A stretch of 64,000 bases of DNA from Pedobacter suwonensis. GTDB lineage: Bacteria > Bacteroidota > Bacteroidia > Sphingobacteriales > Sphingobacteriaceae. A program made the position numbers and the translations under genes. The notes beneath the pieces were generated by a model that had not been told where the DNA came from, searched no databases, and was given only the letters and a program-made list of their open reading frames with translations. The stretch is taken from assembly GCF_900111825.1 (NCBI RefSeq), contig NZ_FOJM01000018.1, forward strand, positions 98,753-162,752, given 5' to 3'. This document shows, piece after piece, positions 26,942 through 36,414 of the stretch; positions within the stretch are counted from its first letter, which is position 1, and the number at the start of each line of letters is the position of its first letter.

Positions 26942-29281
26942 TTAGACTTCCTGAATATTTTTAAGGATATCCAACAAGTCTTGCGGAGCAAGGTTTCTAA
27001 AATCGGCAATAACTTTTTTAATGATGGTTAATTTCAATGCTGATTCATCCCCACGCTTAATTTCGTTTAGCTTCGGGAATACTTTGAGATAAATCTCTTC
27101 GAGCTTGTGCCCCTGGTGCCGAGTATAACTTTCAGGCAGGCTGAGTGTAATACCATTATGGGTTTGGTAAGTGTGAACGCCCTGAATAGTTGCATCCAAA
27201 TGGGGTTTGATCTGTTCGACCACAGCATTGATCATTTGCTGCAGTGCGTCCTGACTAAAGCCATTTACATCATAATATTTTGTGTCAACACTCTGGTAAA
27301 GGAAACTTGGTTTTACATATTTGTCCTTCCATAGCAATATTGCCATCAGTAAGGGGTCTAACAAGAAATTTTCAATACTATATCTATGGTTCATCCCTAA
27401 AACTTTAACACCATCGTTTGTTTCCGTATTTTCCAAATCCCAATCTATAATTCCCCAAATAAATTTATTTCCACCCTTCCTTAGTAGACCAGTGATTTTA
27501 ATTACTTGAGCACAGTTAGATTTTGGCTGGCCGTTTTTGTCTTTTTGAGCATCTCCAGAGGAGATGAAATTTAAGGAAATATCTGGGTTTAGCTGGTCTT
27601 TGTAAATACTTTCCAACTCCTCATAGAAACTGACATCGTTCGGGCTTTCCACAAAAATCTGACGGCGGTTCTCGTAGTTGATGCTGAAGGCAGGTACCCC
27701 AGCAGTCAACTCGCTCAGAGCAGCATCTTTTGAGGCAACTATGAGCCTGGGACTTGGATCTCGACGCATGATGTAAGTACTCTCAGTTGGCGCAAAAGCA
27801 ACTGTTGAAGGGGAGTGCGTGGAAATGATCATATTAATCCCCATTTCTTTGTGAAACAGGTTATAGAGCACATTGAGAAGTCGTTTAGACATAGAAGGAT
27901 GAAGCGAGGAATCAATCTCGTCCATCAGGAATAGTCTGGTAATCGCTTTTCGTTGCTTTAGTTTGTAGATCGTGAAAGCTAGAGCCAATAAAGTCCGTTC
28001 TCCAGATGATAGTGCTTCTAATGTGGTCGTATAATTTCCTGTTTTATTGTACAAGGAAACGTCAATACTTTGGGATTGAACATCCTGTCCAAATGTGTAA
28101 GAAATTTCCGTCTGTTTAAATTCGTAACCATTGCAGTCATATTCATTTAGTACACGATTGAGTGTATCTACAGGGGATTCCCCATGATACTTTAAAAACT
28201 CTTCATCGGTTAGGTAATGTACTGCTTTGTTAAGGTAGTTCTTTTCATAACCTGTATATTCATTTTGCTTTTTTTGGATTTGATACTGTTTTTCTGCCTG
28301 CTTGATCTCATATAGGTTTAGGAAGACACTTTCTGCGTTTATGTGAGAAAAAACATCCCCATTTATGCCCCTTATAATATTTAGAATCTGAGGGTCAAGG
28401 TTTGCCTCCAAATGTTTTTCCAGACGTTTATAGAGCTCTGATATTTTGCTTTTAATTGATAAACACCAATCCAAAGAAACCTGAGGATGCTCTCCGTGTA
28501 AAGATAACAGCATTTGCAGAAAATTTATCAGGTGATCATTGATCAATGGTATACCTTCTGAAAAATATTGTCTCATCAGGTAGTTGTGTTTATTCTCTGC
28601 GACAATAAACTGTGAAAAAATATTTTTTAATTCCTGATCTTTCCAGTTGGAAAGGTTGAGGTTGAACCCGCTTAACCTAAGCATTTGCATAGCATCAACT
28701 TCTATTTTGAAATCTCGTATTTCTATAATCGTTTTCCTAATATTTTCCAACGAAGAATAGATGCCGATGGATTCGAAAAACTGCGTTTGGTGCGGATTTA
28801 GGTTGCTAATAAATTCATTATGGTACTTACCGTATGTAAGATTTCTCTTTTGTTCATATACCTCAAAATCTTCTTCAGACCAGTTTGATAGCCGTTCAAA
28901 ATCTGGAATGTTTTGAAAGGAATGTTCACCAAGTTGCATATATCCGATAGGCAGAACCAACTGAAAGGAATCGAGAACTTGTGATCGTTGTGTATTCAGC
29001 CGTTGACTGAATGTACTGGACTTGTTTTGAAATGCACTTTGTTTTGACTGGAGTTGCACATCCATACTTGGATCGGCATTATGTATGGTGAAATCATTGT
29101 AATTGTAAAATATGATCTCCGAAAGATCAATTCCCTTTATATTTACCTGACCGTTGTGAATTGCATTGAGCAGGTGCGTTTTTCCAGAACCGTTTAGCCC
29201 GGTGATGACTGCAAAATCGTTGATTTCAGTCTCCTATAATGATGTGATTGACTTATAAGCACTGTTGAATTTTAATATCAT
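26942..29281 (-). pseudogene. Fused ABC-type ATPase / DUF4435-like TOPRIM protein, interrupted by an in-frame TAG at codon 16
   Basis: From a well-placed start (AGGAGAA then ATG at 29281) the frame reads 15 residues (MILKFNSAYKSITSL), hits TAG at 29236-29234, then stays open for 763 codons. The Walker A motif GLNGSGKTHLL lies directly after the stop (residues 28-38), so the first in-frame ATG downstream (29065) would give a 707-residue protein lacking it. Later parts are intact: signature LSSGERTLL (~424), Walker B LFLMDEIDSSLHP (~450), switch His in ISTHSP (~489), then a TOPRIM-like half with FVESPND (~545), IIDWD (~613) and ENFLLDP (~637), resembling DUF4435. This is the domain order of OLD-like and fused PARIS-like phage-defence proteins. 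It is a very recent null allele, a recoded or read-through gene, or a sequencing error. Confidence 0.75.
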
Positions 29282-29404
29282 TTCTCCTATTTCTCGAACT
29301 AATTTAAATAAAATTCATACAGACTCAGCATACCGAATAGAGTAAGTTTGTTTTTACTTCCATAATGTAGATAACAAGTACTTTCAGCAGCCGGACCTAA
29401 CTAC

Positions 29405-29526
29405 TCTGTCCGTTAGCGTTAAGCATAGCGTCTCCACGGATATTAAGAAACTTATAAACGCTAATAAAAGCGAGTCATCGACTCTTCTCTATTTGCTAAT
29501 CTGTAGAGCCCTGTGGAACTTTAAGA
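29405..29526. repeat. ~115-bp intergenic repeat, copy A
   Basis: Begins CTCTGTCCGTTAGCGTTAAG and ends CTGTAGAGCCCTGTGGAACT. It aligns along its whole length with 30200-30320 with about 15-20% differences and small indels. An internal inverted pair GAGTC / GACTC and outer TCCGT / ACGGA pairs suggest a folded element. It sits upstream of the orphan membrane protein at 29745. Apart from this repeat the 29282-29744 interval shows no gene. Confidence 0.7.
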
Positions 29527-29744
29527 CCAGGTAGGGGCTTGCCATTATAACTAACTTGTTAAAGGCAATAAATCAATTCACATTCTTTGAACCATACCGC
29601 TTAAACGAATATTGATAGGAACCTACCACAAAAGGCAGTATTTTTGGATAAGCTTAAAGCTAGACAGAAAAATAAAAATGCTGTTAAGATTTGCTGATAT
29701 TAAAATTGCAGGTGATAGCTTTGTGGGAAATAAGGCTGTGAGAT

Positions 29745-30170
29745 ATGAAATTTAGAAAAACCATTTATTTTTTTGTTATTGCATATGTACTGTGTTTTCT
29801 GCAATGTTACCTTAGTATGCACGCCTATGCAAAAGAGCTATCCGCAATATGCCTAAATTGTATTTTTTATACGGAAATATTGATGACTAGTTTATTGATT
29901 ATATTTATATTTCCTGTAGCGTGGTTGCTCAACATGTTTAAGTTGAGCATCAAAATAAGATATGTCATCAGTTCGATATCTTTTTTTATGCTATCTTATT
30001 TGGTCAATATCAGTATCTTCGACTCCAGGGTAGCTTCATGGAGTTCATATTCACACAAAGATGTTTTAATCAGCGTTTTTTTCCTTGCTTATCCTTATTT
30101 ATCGGTTTCTGTACTATTGTTTTGGTTAGCCACCAAAAAGTTAAACTTACTCCAGTTACGTGCCAAATAG
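29745..30170 (+). CDS. Orphan four-helix membrane protein
   Basis: 141 residues with four hydrophobic segments, at about 8-28, 43-66, 70-90 and 107-130, and short polar loops; the end (KKLNLLQLRAK) is basic. No family is recognised. The gene is AT-rich and has no close partner. It is bracketed by two copies of a ~115-bp repeat (29405-29526 and 30200-30320) and lies between a defence-type gene and a toxin-antitoxin pair. That setting suggests acquired cargo, but no function can be given. Confidence 0.55.
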   Translation: MKFRKTIYFFVIAYVLCFLQCYLSMHAYAKELSAICLNCIFYTEILMTSLLIIFIFPVAWLLNMFKLSIKIRYVISSISFFMLSYLVNISIFDSRVASWSSYSHKDVLISVFFLAYPYLSVSVLLFWLATKKLNLLQLRAK

Positions 30171-30199
30171 CCCTGCTTAATTATTTTTTAAAAATACCC

Positions 30200-30320
30200 C
30201 TCTGTCCGTTAGTGTTAAGCATAATCTCTACGGATTAAGTAACTTATAAACGCTAATAAAAGTGAGTCATAGACTCTTTTTTATTGCTAATCCGTAGAGC
30301 CCTGTGGAACTCTACGGGGT
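30200..30320. repeat. ~115-bp intergenic repeat, copy B
   Basis: Same orientation as copy A. It keeps the layout better: TCCGTTAGTG...CTCTACGGA at the left, GAGTC-ATA-GACTC followed by T6 in the middle, and CCGTAGAGCCCTGTGG...CTCTACGG at the right. Three successive hairpins are predicted. A related, shorter left hairpin occurs at 63914-63944. Confidence 0.7.
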
Positions 30321-30661
30321 ATGTATTATTACAAACTAGAACTACGGTTAAGGCTTGACGGAAAAATCCACCAGATAGAATGTAATTATAACACAGCATT
30401 TTTGCGATGCTGTTCTACAATCCGAGAAGATATGCGCTGTTAAATTCAGTTATCGATAGTGACCTTCTTAGTTTTTTCCAAAAAGCCATTTTCAACTATT
30501 GGTATTGAAACATTATGATGGTGATTTTAAAGACTTTGTTGATCGGTTAAGGATGGGATATAGTTTTATTGATAACTGAAGATCACGAAAAAGATAAAAC
30601 CCGAAATCATTTGCTCATATTCATAGGATTTAGGGGTATGGTTATTGTAGAAATAATTCTA

Positions 30662-30669
30662 TATTTTTG
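30662..30669 (+). promoter_or_regulatory. Possible -7 box of the VapBC-type pair
   Basis: TATTTTTG matches TAnnTTTG and would start transcription near 30676, about 17 nt before the antitoxin ATG. A -33 TTTG at the right distance is missing, so this is tentative. Confidence 0.35.
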
Positions 30670-30692
30670 TGTTAACACTCAACATCATATCC

Positions 30693-30923
30693 ATGCACAT
30701 AGAAACACGTAAATTACATTTGATAGAAGAAATGCTCAAAGTAAAGAGTGAAGCTACTTTATCTGCTTTGGAGAAGCTATTAAAGAGTACTAATAATAAA
30801 ACAGTTAAGAAAACACCAAGCTTAAAAGATTTTTCTGGAATCTGGTCTAAGGACGAGGCAGAAGAAATGGAACGTATAATTTCAGAATCTTGTGAAACCA
30901 TCCACCCAGATGACTGGAAGTAA
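30693..30923 (+). CDS. vapB: Antitoxin of a VapBC-type toxin-antitoxin pair
   Basis: 76 residues. The acidic, helical start (MHIETRKLHLIEEMLKVKSE) and the C-terminal tail ending HPDDWK are usual for small antitoxins paired with PIN toxins in Bacteroidota. The ATG at 30693 is preferred to an in-frame GTG at 30669 because it follows the predicted -7 box by a normal distance. Its end overlaps the toxin start by 14 bp, the coupling expected of such pairs. The DNA-binding fold is not obvious from sequence, so the subclass is left open. Confidence 0.7.
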   Translation: MHIETRKLHLIEEMLKVKSEATLSALEKLLKSTNNKTVKKTPSLKDFSGIWSKDEAEEMERIISESCETIHPDDWK

Positions 30924-31302
30924 TCTATTAGATACCAATATCGTTATCGAGTTATTTAAAGGCAATTCTACAATTACAGAGTTTCTTGAAACCTTAGAGG
31001 AGGAAATAAACATTCCTTTTGCTGTATTAGGAGAATTATATCTGGGTTCTTACAGATCAGCTAACCCAAAAAAGCACATTAAACAGATCAACTCTTTTCT
31101 AGAGAGGTGTAATGTACTGATTGCTGATGATGAAACAGCAAATCACAATGCCTTAATCAAAACTGCCTTGTTGCAAAAAGGTAAGCCAATACCGGAGAAT
31201 GACATGTGGATAGCTGCGGTATCAAAGCAGTTTGACCTAAAGTTACACACCAAGGACAAGCACTTTAAGGAAATTGACAACCTGAATTTGCAGAGCTGGT
31301 AA
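30910..31302 (+). CDS. vapC: PIN-domain toxin (VapC-like ribonuclease)
   Basis: 130 residues forming one PIN domain. Expected acidic residues are visible: Asp in NLLDTNIVIEL, Glu in LGELYLG, Asp in ENDMWIAAV and Asp in LHTKDKHFKEID. PIN toxins cut RNA, often tRNA or rRNA, when freed from antitoxin. The ATG at 30910 is chosen over a GTG at 30892; it overlaps the antitoxin frame. No sign of damage. A tRNA-Lys gene follows 300 bp downstream on the other strand; no functional link is implied by sequence alone. Confidence 0.85.
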   Translation: MTGSNLLDTNIVIELFKGNSTITEFLETLEEEINIPFAVLGELYLGSYRSANPKKHIKQINSFLERCNVLIADDETANHNALIKTALLQKGKPIPENDMWIAAVSKQFDLKLHTKDKHFKEIDNLNLQSW

Positions 31303-31598
31303 AGTATTAATTTATTATTTATTCCCCAAGCTCGGTGCGGCCTGCGAAACCCCTGATTAATTTAAAGTTAACAAAAGTTAGCGTTGCAGTCTAATCGTAT
31401 CAATTCGTTCGATGATTTAAATTTATGTAAGTCAATAACTTACGTTGTTTTTAGCGAGTATACCACTCTGTAAAACTACTCACCGAATCACTCACTTTTT
31501 TTATGCGATTTATTGCATATTTTGGTGTTTCCGGCAAACAAAAAAGCTTGCAATCATTTGATTTGCAAGCTTTTACGTAGTTTTGATACTATTCTCTG

Positions 31599-31671
31599 TG
31601 ATCCCGCTGGGATTCGAACCCAGGACCACTACATTAAAAGTGTAATGCTCTACCAGCTGAGCTACGGAATC
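31599..31671 (-). tRNA. tRNA-Lys (anticodon TTT)
   Basis: 73 nt, without an encoded CCA end. The acceptor stem pairs GATTCCG with CGGGATC (one G-T wobble). The D arm has AGCTCAGCTGGTAGAGC, the anticodon loop is CTTTTAA with anticodon TTT, and the T arm has GGTTCGAATCC. It marks the right edge of the accessory stretch with the ATPase/TOPRIM and toxin genes. I saw no second copy of its 3' end nearby, so there is no evidence of tRNA-site integration. Confidence 0.95.
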
Positions 31672-32044
31672 ATTTTCTCCCTTTCGAGGCTGCGAAGTTA
31701 GGAATTAAATTCAATCTTGCAAAAGGTAAATGCAAAATATTTAACAGAAAGTTAACGCTGACATCACAAAACGGGGTTAAATATTTAGAAATCATTTGGT
31801 TGAACAAGGACAAAAAAAATCACTATTCGAAAAGCTTTAACCACAAATGAACAGGGTTTGATAAAAAATATCTTTCTTTCCCCTTAAAAGCCTTGGACAA
31901 ACATCATAATTGAAGAATAAGTGACCTTCGTATTTTTTAGCGCTGTTTGCATTTATGATTGAAATTCCCATTTGTTGTAAATAATGTCATTGATTTTTTT
32001 ATTTCCTTACTTATTTTCACTCTTTAATACATACTTGATTTTTA
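31672..32044. other. Gene-free interval upstream of Crp/Fnr-like gene
   Basis: AT-rich sequence between the tRNA-Lys 5' side and the next gene. It should contain both their promoters; no clear -33/-7 pair or repeat was recognised. Confidence 0.4.
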
Positions 32045-32659
32045 ATGAATATTGAAAATATTTATGGTGAAGATAAATGGGCTACACTTGGGGGTTTTTC
32101 ACCAATTATTTCTGTCTTTAGTTCTTACCATCCGCTTACTCCAGAGATGGAAGACATTATTAACCGCGATACATTTCCTGTGCATTTTGCCAAAAACAAA
32201 CATATTGCCTCACCACTAAAACGCAACCGTTACATTTTTCTGATTTTACAAGGAGCAGTGCATGGCTACCTTAAAATGGGAAATAAAAAAATTACCACCT
32301 GGATTGCTGCTGAAAATGAACTGGCAGGAACCATCAGAAATTTATGGGAGAATGAAGCCTCTGATGAATATATTGAAACGATAGATCCGGTATTTGCGAT
32401 TGCCATTCCGCATGAAATGTCGAAAATGCTTTATGAAAATTTCCCCATCGCAAATTATGTGGGCAGAAAGATGACCCAGATTTATTTTCAGGGCGCCTCT
32501 GAAAGGGCGTATATCTGCAGGCTTCCGACGGCGTTAAAACGCTACCAAAGGTTCCTGGTTTCTTATCCACACCTCATTAACCGTATCCCATTAAAGTATA
32601 TCGCTTCCTTTGTGGGTATGAGGCTGGAAACATTGAGCAGACTCAGGAACAAGCCTTAA
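32045..32659 (+). CDS. Crp/Fnr-superfamily transcriptional regulator
   Basis: 204 residues. The first ~140 resemble a cyclic-nucleotide-binding-like barrel (KRNRYIFLILQGAVHGYL, then ITTWIAAENELAGT), lacking obvious cAMP-contact residues. The C-terminal part has a short helix-turn-helix, IPLKYIASFVGMRLETLSRLR, which ends the protein without a wing, a common form in Bacteroidota. Target genes are unknown. It converges with the GH35 gene across a strong hairpin, so it is not part of the galactan locus transcript. Confidence 0.8.
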   Translation: MNIENIYGEDKWATLGGFSPIISVFSSYHPLTPEMEDIINRDTFPVHFAKNKHIASPLKRNRYIFLILQGAVHGYLKMGNKKITTWIAAENELAGTIRNLWENEASDEYIETIDPVFAIAIPHEMSKMLYENFPIANYVGRKMTQIYFQGASERAYICRLPTALKRYQRFLVSYPHLINRIPLKYIASFVGMRLETLSRLRNKP

Positions 32660-32833
32660 TGGTCAGCGCCAAAAAATATTAACCGCCATTCTAAACACAG
32701 TGAGAATCTGAAATAAATTACCATCGGTGAGCTCGCTAAAGTTTGGTTGAGGGTGACGGCCCCTGGTAAACGCCGATTTAAGCTATGAGAGGTGATATTA
32801 ATTCAAATCCAGATTAACATTAAAGATTAAACT

Positions 32834-32873
32834 AAAAAAGCCATCACGTTTTCATTTAAACGTAATGGCTTTT
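32834..32873. terminator. Bidirectional terminator between Crp/Fnr-like and GH35 genes
   Basis: AAAAGCCAT pairs with ATGGCTTTT, and inside this ACGTTT pairs with AAACGT, separated by one mismatched base. A runs on the left and T runs on the right suit termination from both convergent genes. Confidence 0.75.
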
Positions 32874-32896
32874 GTAATCTTTAAAAAATCTGACTA

Positions 32897-34738
32897 TTAT
32901 TTACTTTTCAACTCATTTAAAATAGGCTTATCCAGGCTGGTTAAAGTATTTTGCTTTGGTTTAAGCAATTCAAAAACCACAATCTCATTTTTCCCTTTTT
33001 TCAGCCACTCTGCCGGCAGGTAAATGGTTTGTTGCGGACCAATGCCCCAATATTTACCTAAGTTATGTCCGTTAACCCAAACCAATCCTTTGCCCCACTG
33101 GCGCATATCAAGATACGTATCGGCAACTTTGGTTAAATTAAAGCTGGCTGATTTAAGTGCCGCTGCCGATGGGCTGTTTACTTTAGCTTGTATTTTTTGG
33201 GCGTTTGTTTGATCAAAAGGTAAAGGATACATTTTCCACGATTTAATCTCCTTACCATTAAAAGTTACATTTTTGGTAATCCCCTTGTTATTTTTAAGCA
33301 GGTAAGGACCAAAATTGATCCTTCCCAGGTTTTCAACCAAAATATCCAATTGTACATTACCGGCAGGAAGATTAACTGCTAAACTATCCTGATAAAGCCT
33401 CCTGTCTAAAACACCAACCAGTTTTTTATTGATGTATACCAGGCCATAATCGCGCAGTTCGTTAATTTTGATTACGCCTTTACGTCCACCTTTTATGGTA
33501 CTGCTATACAGCACAAAACCATAGGGTTGGTTAAGTGCTTCGAAAGTTAATGGTTGTTCACTTAACTTTGGTTTACCGATCAGGCTAAAGATATCAGTAG
33601 ATTTGGTAAATTTAATGGCTGGCAATGCCGCAGCAGGTTTAGCCGCTGGCACTTCGGAAAGTACCTGGTTCGCCGGCAAATTCCTTTTGATCACTTCGCG
33701 GAAAAGCATAAATTTTGGTGTCGCATTGCCCGCTTCATCTAAAGGCGCGTCGTAATCATAACTGCTGATCTGCGGTTCGTAAGCAGTTGAATCGTTATAG
33801 TTTGCGCCATTCATAAAACCCCGGGTTGTACCACCATGAAACATATACATATTGATGGAAATGCCCCCTTTAAGCGCAGTATCTAATTTATTGGCATATG
33901 TTTTTGGATCTACCTCATGGTGTTTGGTGCCCCACCAATCGAACCAGGCCGGATACCATTCTGGCACAAAATAAGGGCCTTTACCTTTGTTATACTTGTT
34001 GATCAGTGCCCTGATCTGATCAGGATTATCGATCCCGTTAACGCCTGGAAGTAAACCAGCCAGGTGTCCGCCTTCTAATGCAGGAACCGGATCGCAGGTA
34101 GAAAGCACACCATCAAAACCGGCATCTTTAAACAGCTGCTCATTAATTTTCAGGTATTCTTTATCGTTTCCATAAGAACCATATTCGTTTTCTACCTGCA
34201 CCATTAAGATGTTGCCCCCATGGTTAACCTGCAAAGGCGCTAAACGTTTACCAATTTCGGTAATATATTCCTTGTACTCTTTTAAATATTGTGCTTCTTT
34301 GCTCCTTACCTGTAAACCTTTAATGTTCTGCAACCAATACGGATAACCGCCAAATTCCCATTCGGCACATACATACGGACTCGGGCGAAGCAATACCCAT
34401 AAACCTTCTTCTTTTGCAATACGAACAAATTCAGTAATATCATTATTACCAGAAAAATCAAAATGATCTTTCTGCGGCTCGTGTACATTCCAGAATACAT
34501 AAGTACCAATGGTATTTAGGCCCATGGCTTTGGCCATTTTCATTCTATCGCGCCAGGCTTCTCTCGGTATCCGGGGATAATGCATTTCTCCCGAAATAAT
34601 CTGAAAGGGTTTGTTATCAAGCAGAAAAACCGAGTCTGCCAGTTTAAAAGTATGCTTACTTTGCGCAAATGCACCAAAGCTGGCAAAACAAGTAATTAAA
34701 ATTACTTTAATCCATAGGTGTTTTAAGGTAGGTTTCAT
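32897..34738 (-). CDS. GH35 beta-galactosidase
   Basis: 613 residues. A signal peptide (to about residue 26, ending GAFAQ) leads to a GH35 barrel. Acid/base Glu185 is in VENEYGSYG and nucleophile Glu260 in FVPEWYPAWFDWWG; the typical ISGEMHYPRIP, NTIGTYVFWNVHEP and LRPSPYVCAEWEFGG blocks precede them. C-terminal jelly-roll domains follow, with VWVNGHNLGKYWGIGPQQT. The enzyme removes terminal beta-galactose, probably in the periplasm. The ATG at 34738 fits the signal better than the one at 34771. Last gene of the HTCS-SusC-SusD-GH30-GH35 locus. Confidence 0.92.
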   Translation of the reverse strand: MKPTLKHLWIKVILITCFASFGAFAQSKHTFKLADSVFLLDNKPFQIISGEMHYPRIPREAWRDRMKMAKAMGLNTIGTYVFWNVHEPQKDHFDFSGNNDITEFVRIAKEEGLWVLLRPSPYVCAEWEFGGYPYWLQNIKGLQVRSKEAQYLKEYKEYITEIGKRLAPLQVNHGGNILMVQVENEYGSYGNDKEYLKINEQLFKDAGFDGVLSTCDPVPALEGGHLAGLLPGVNGIDNPDQIRALINKYNKGKGPYFVPEWYPAWFDWWGTKHHEVDPKTYANKLDTALKGGISINMYMFHGGTTRGFMNGANYNDSTAYEPQISSYDYDAPLDEAGNATPKFMLFREVIKRNLPANQVLSEVPAAKPAAALPAIKFTKSTDIFSLIGKPKLSEQPLTFEALNQPYGFVLYSSTIKGGRKGVIKINELRDYGLVYINKKLVGVLDRRLYQDSLAVNLPAGNVQLDILVENLGRINFGPYLLKNNKGITKNVTFNGKEIKSWKMYPLPFDQTNAQKIQAKVNSPSAAALKSASFNLTKVADTYLDMRQWGKGLVWVNGHNLGKYWGIGPQQTIYLPAEWLKKGKNEIVVFELLKPKQNTLTSLDKPILNELKSK

Positions 34739-34868
34739 CAAAAAGGTATTATTTAAAAAAATCAAAAGCATAGTTTTCCCATATCATTTTATAAAATGCT
34801 TTACAGCACAAACCAAATGTTTATGGATTTATAAAATGAGTAACGTTATAATTTCAAATTAATCAGGT

Positions 34869-36392
34869 TTAATTGCTGATTACAGTGGTAACAGACTTAG
34901 CAGGAATACGCAACTGTTTGGTATCCTGATATTGTTTATAGGGCGACAAATTGTATTGATCTGATGTAACATAGGTTTGTACAGCACTTTGCTTACTTCC
35001 CTTTACCTCCATGTTCAGCTCAAGATCATTTTCTGTAGGGTTAACCACTACAGTGACAATCTTTTTATTTTGCTGATAGGATGATACATTAACCTGAGGC
35101 AAATCTGCCCCCAGGGTTTTAACCTGAAGCCGCTTACTGCCAGGGTTAATAAAACGGCTATAGTTACCCAGGGCCCACAGCAGTTTACTATCATAAACCT
35201 GTCCATCTGTTTTATTTTTATCGATATAAACCAAACCATCCTTATAATCGCCGGTGGATACGCCCAACCACCATTGCCATGAGGTTGCGTTAGATATCAC
35301 GAGGTCATGGTGGATCAGCCTGGCGATAAAAAGTGCTGTAACCATGCCCAGATCACGTTTTTCGCCTTTAAGCACCTCATCACCAAGTACGCAATATTCA
35401 GACATCCAATACCTTAACCCTTTTATTTGCGCTACGGCTTCGGCTGTTTTCTTACGGACACCAATAAACTTTTCTTCCGGACTGGTGGTAAAATAACTGT
35501 GAGCAGAAATGGATTGATCTATATTTGAAAGGTTGCCAACATAATTGGGAGATGCCGGATTAAAGAACTGCTGTACCTGGTTTCCCTTCGCACTATTTCC
35601 GTTATTATATAAATAATCAAGCTGACCGGCCTCTCCTATCTGTATTTTGGTTTTCATCTGATTCTTAACCAAAGCATCATTAACACCCCGGTAAAGTTGA
35701 GCAAGTTCGGTATTGTTGTACGGACAGCCTTCCTGATTATGTTCATTCCATTTCCATTGCGGCTCGTTTGCAGGGCTGAGGTAGTTGAGTTCTATTCCGG
35801 TTGTTTTCTTTATGCCTTTAATGGTTTTAACCAGGTAATCGGTAAACTGTGGAAGTTTATCAAAATTCAGGTTGCAGTTTCCATCTGTAGAATAGGCTTT
35901 GCCATTTTTGGTAAATAATACGTGCGGACTGTTTACGAAGCCGATAAACTGCTTTACGCCACGATTTTGGGCTGCTTTTAAAAACCAGGTTTGACCGGGC
36001 ATTGCGTTCCAGTCATAAGTACCATCAGGCTGCAGAAAAGCGTATTGACGACGCCATTCGTCGCCAATATCGCTTGCCTTACCTTGGGCGGCACTACCGC
36101 CTCCAATACTGAAACGCCACATGTTAAGCCCAATACCAAGTGGTTGCCCCGCTTTTGTGGTTTGGGTGCTAAAAAGCAAATCGGCCATCCTATCCTTTTT
36201 TTCTGCAGGCCATAAACCTGCGAACTGACAAGTCCATGCATCAGAAGCGCCAAAACCCTCTATGGTTTGGAATGTGATGGCAGGATCTATTTCTATTTTT
36301 AGAGGCGTTTCTTGTGCAAGCGTTACGCTACCATATAAAAATAAGGCCAGACAGATAAAAAAACGGTTTAGATTGGAGGATGACTTTAACAT
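34869..36392 (-). CDS. GH30-family glycosidase, endo-beta-1,6-galactanase-like
   Basis: 507 residues. Signal peptide to about residue 26 (ending TLAQE), then a GH30 barrel with EGFGASDAWTCQFAGLWP near the start, acid/base Glu210 (LSPANEPQWKW) and nucleophile Glu332 (YWMSEYCVLG), then a beta domain. The start region and the close link to a GH35 beta-galactosidase favour the beta-1,6-galactanase branch of GH30 rather than xylanase or glucosylceramidase; that subfamily call is inference. It starts 22 bp after SusD and is co-transcribed. Confidence 0.82.
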   Translation of the reverse strand: MLKSSSNLNRFFICLALFLYGSVTLAQETPLKIEIDPAITFQTIEGFGASDAWTCQFAGLWPAEKKDRMADLLFSTQTTKAGQPLGIGLNMWRFSIGGGSAAQGKASDIGDEWRRQYAFLQPDGTYDWNAMPGQTWFLKAAQNRGVKQFIGFVNSPHVLFTKNGKAYSTDGNCNLNFDKLPQFTDYLVKTIKGIKKTTGIELNYLSPANEPQWKWNEHNQEGCPYNNTELAQLYRGVNDALVKNQMKTKIQIGEAGQLDYLYNNGNSAKGNQVQQFFNPASPNYVGNLSNIDQSISAHSYFTTSPEEKFIGVRKKTAEAVAQIKGLRYWMSEYCVLGDEVLKGEKRDLGMVTALFIARLIHHDLVISNATSWQWWLGVSTGDYKDGLVYIDKNKTDGQVYDSKLLWALGNYSRFINPGSKRLQVKTLGADLPQVNVSSYQQNKKIVTVVVNPTENDLELNMEVKGSKQSAVQTYVTSDQYNLSPYKQYQDTKQLRIPAKSVTTVISN

Positions 36393-36414
36393 GTAAACAA
36401 TTAATTTCTATTTA

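Noticed and set aside
26612..31671. Genomic island integrated at tRNA-Lys
   Set aside because: No integrase in the stretch and no second copy of the tRNA 3' end was seen at the left edge, so integration at this tRNA is unsupported.
31513..31701. 62-codon frame covering the tRNA-Lys
   Set aside because: It runs antisense through a complete tRNA with a good cloverleaf.
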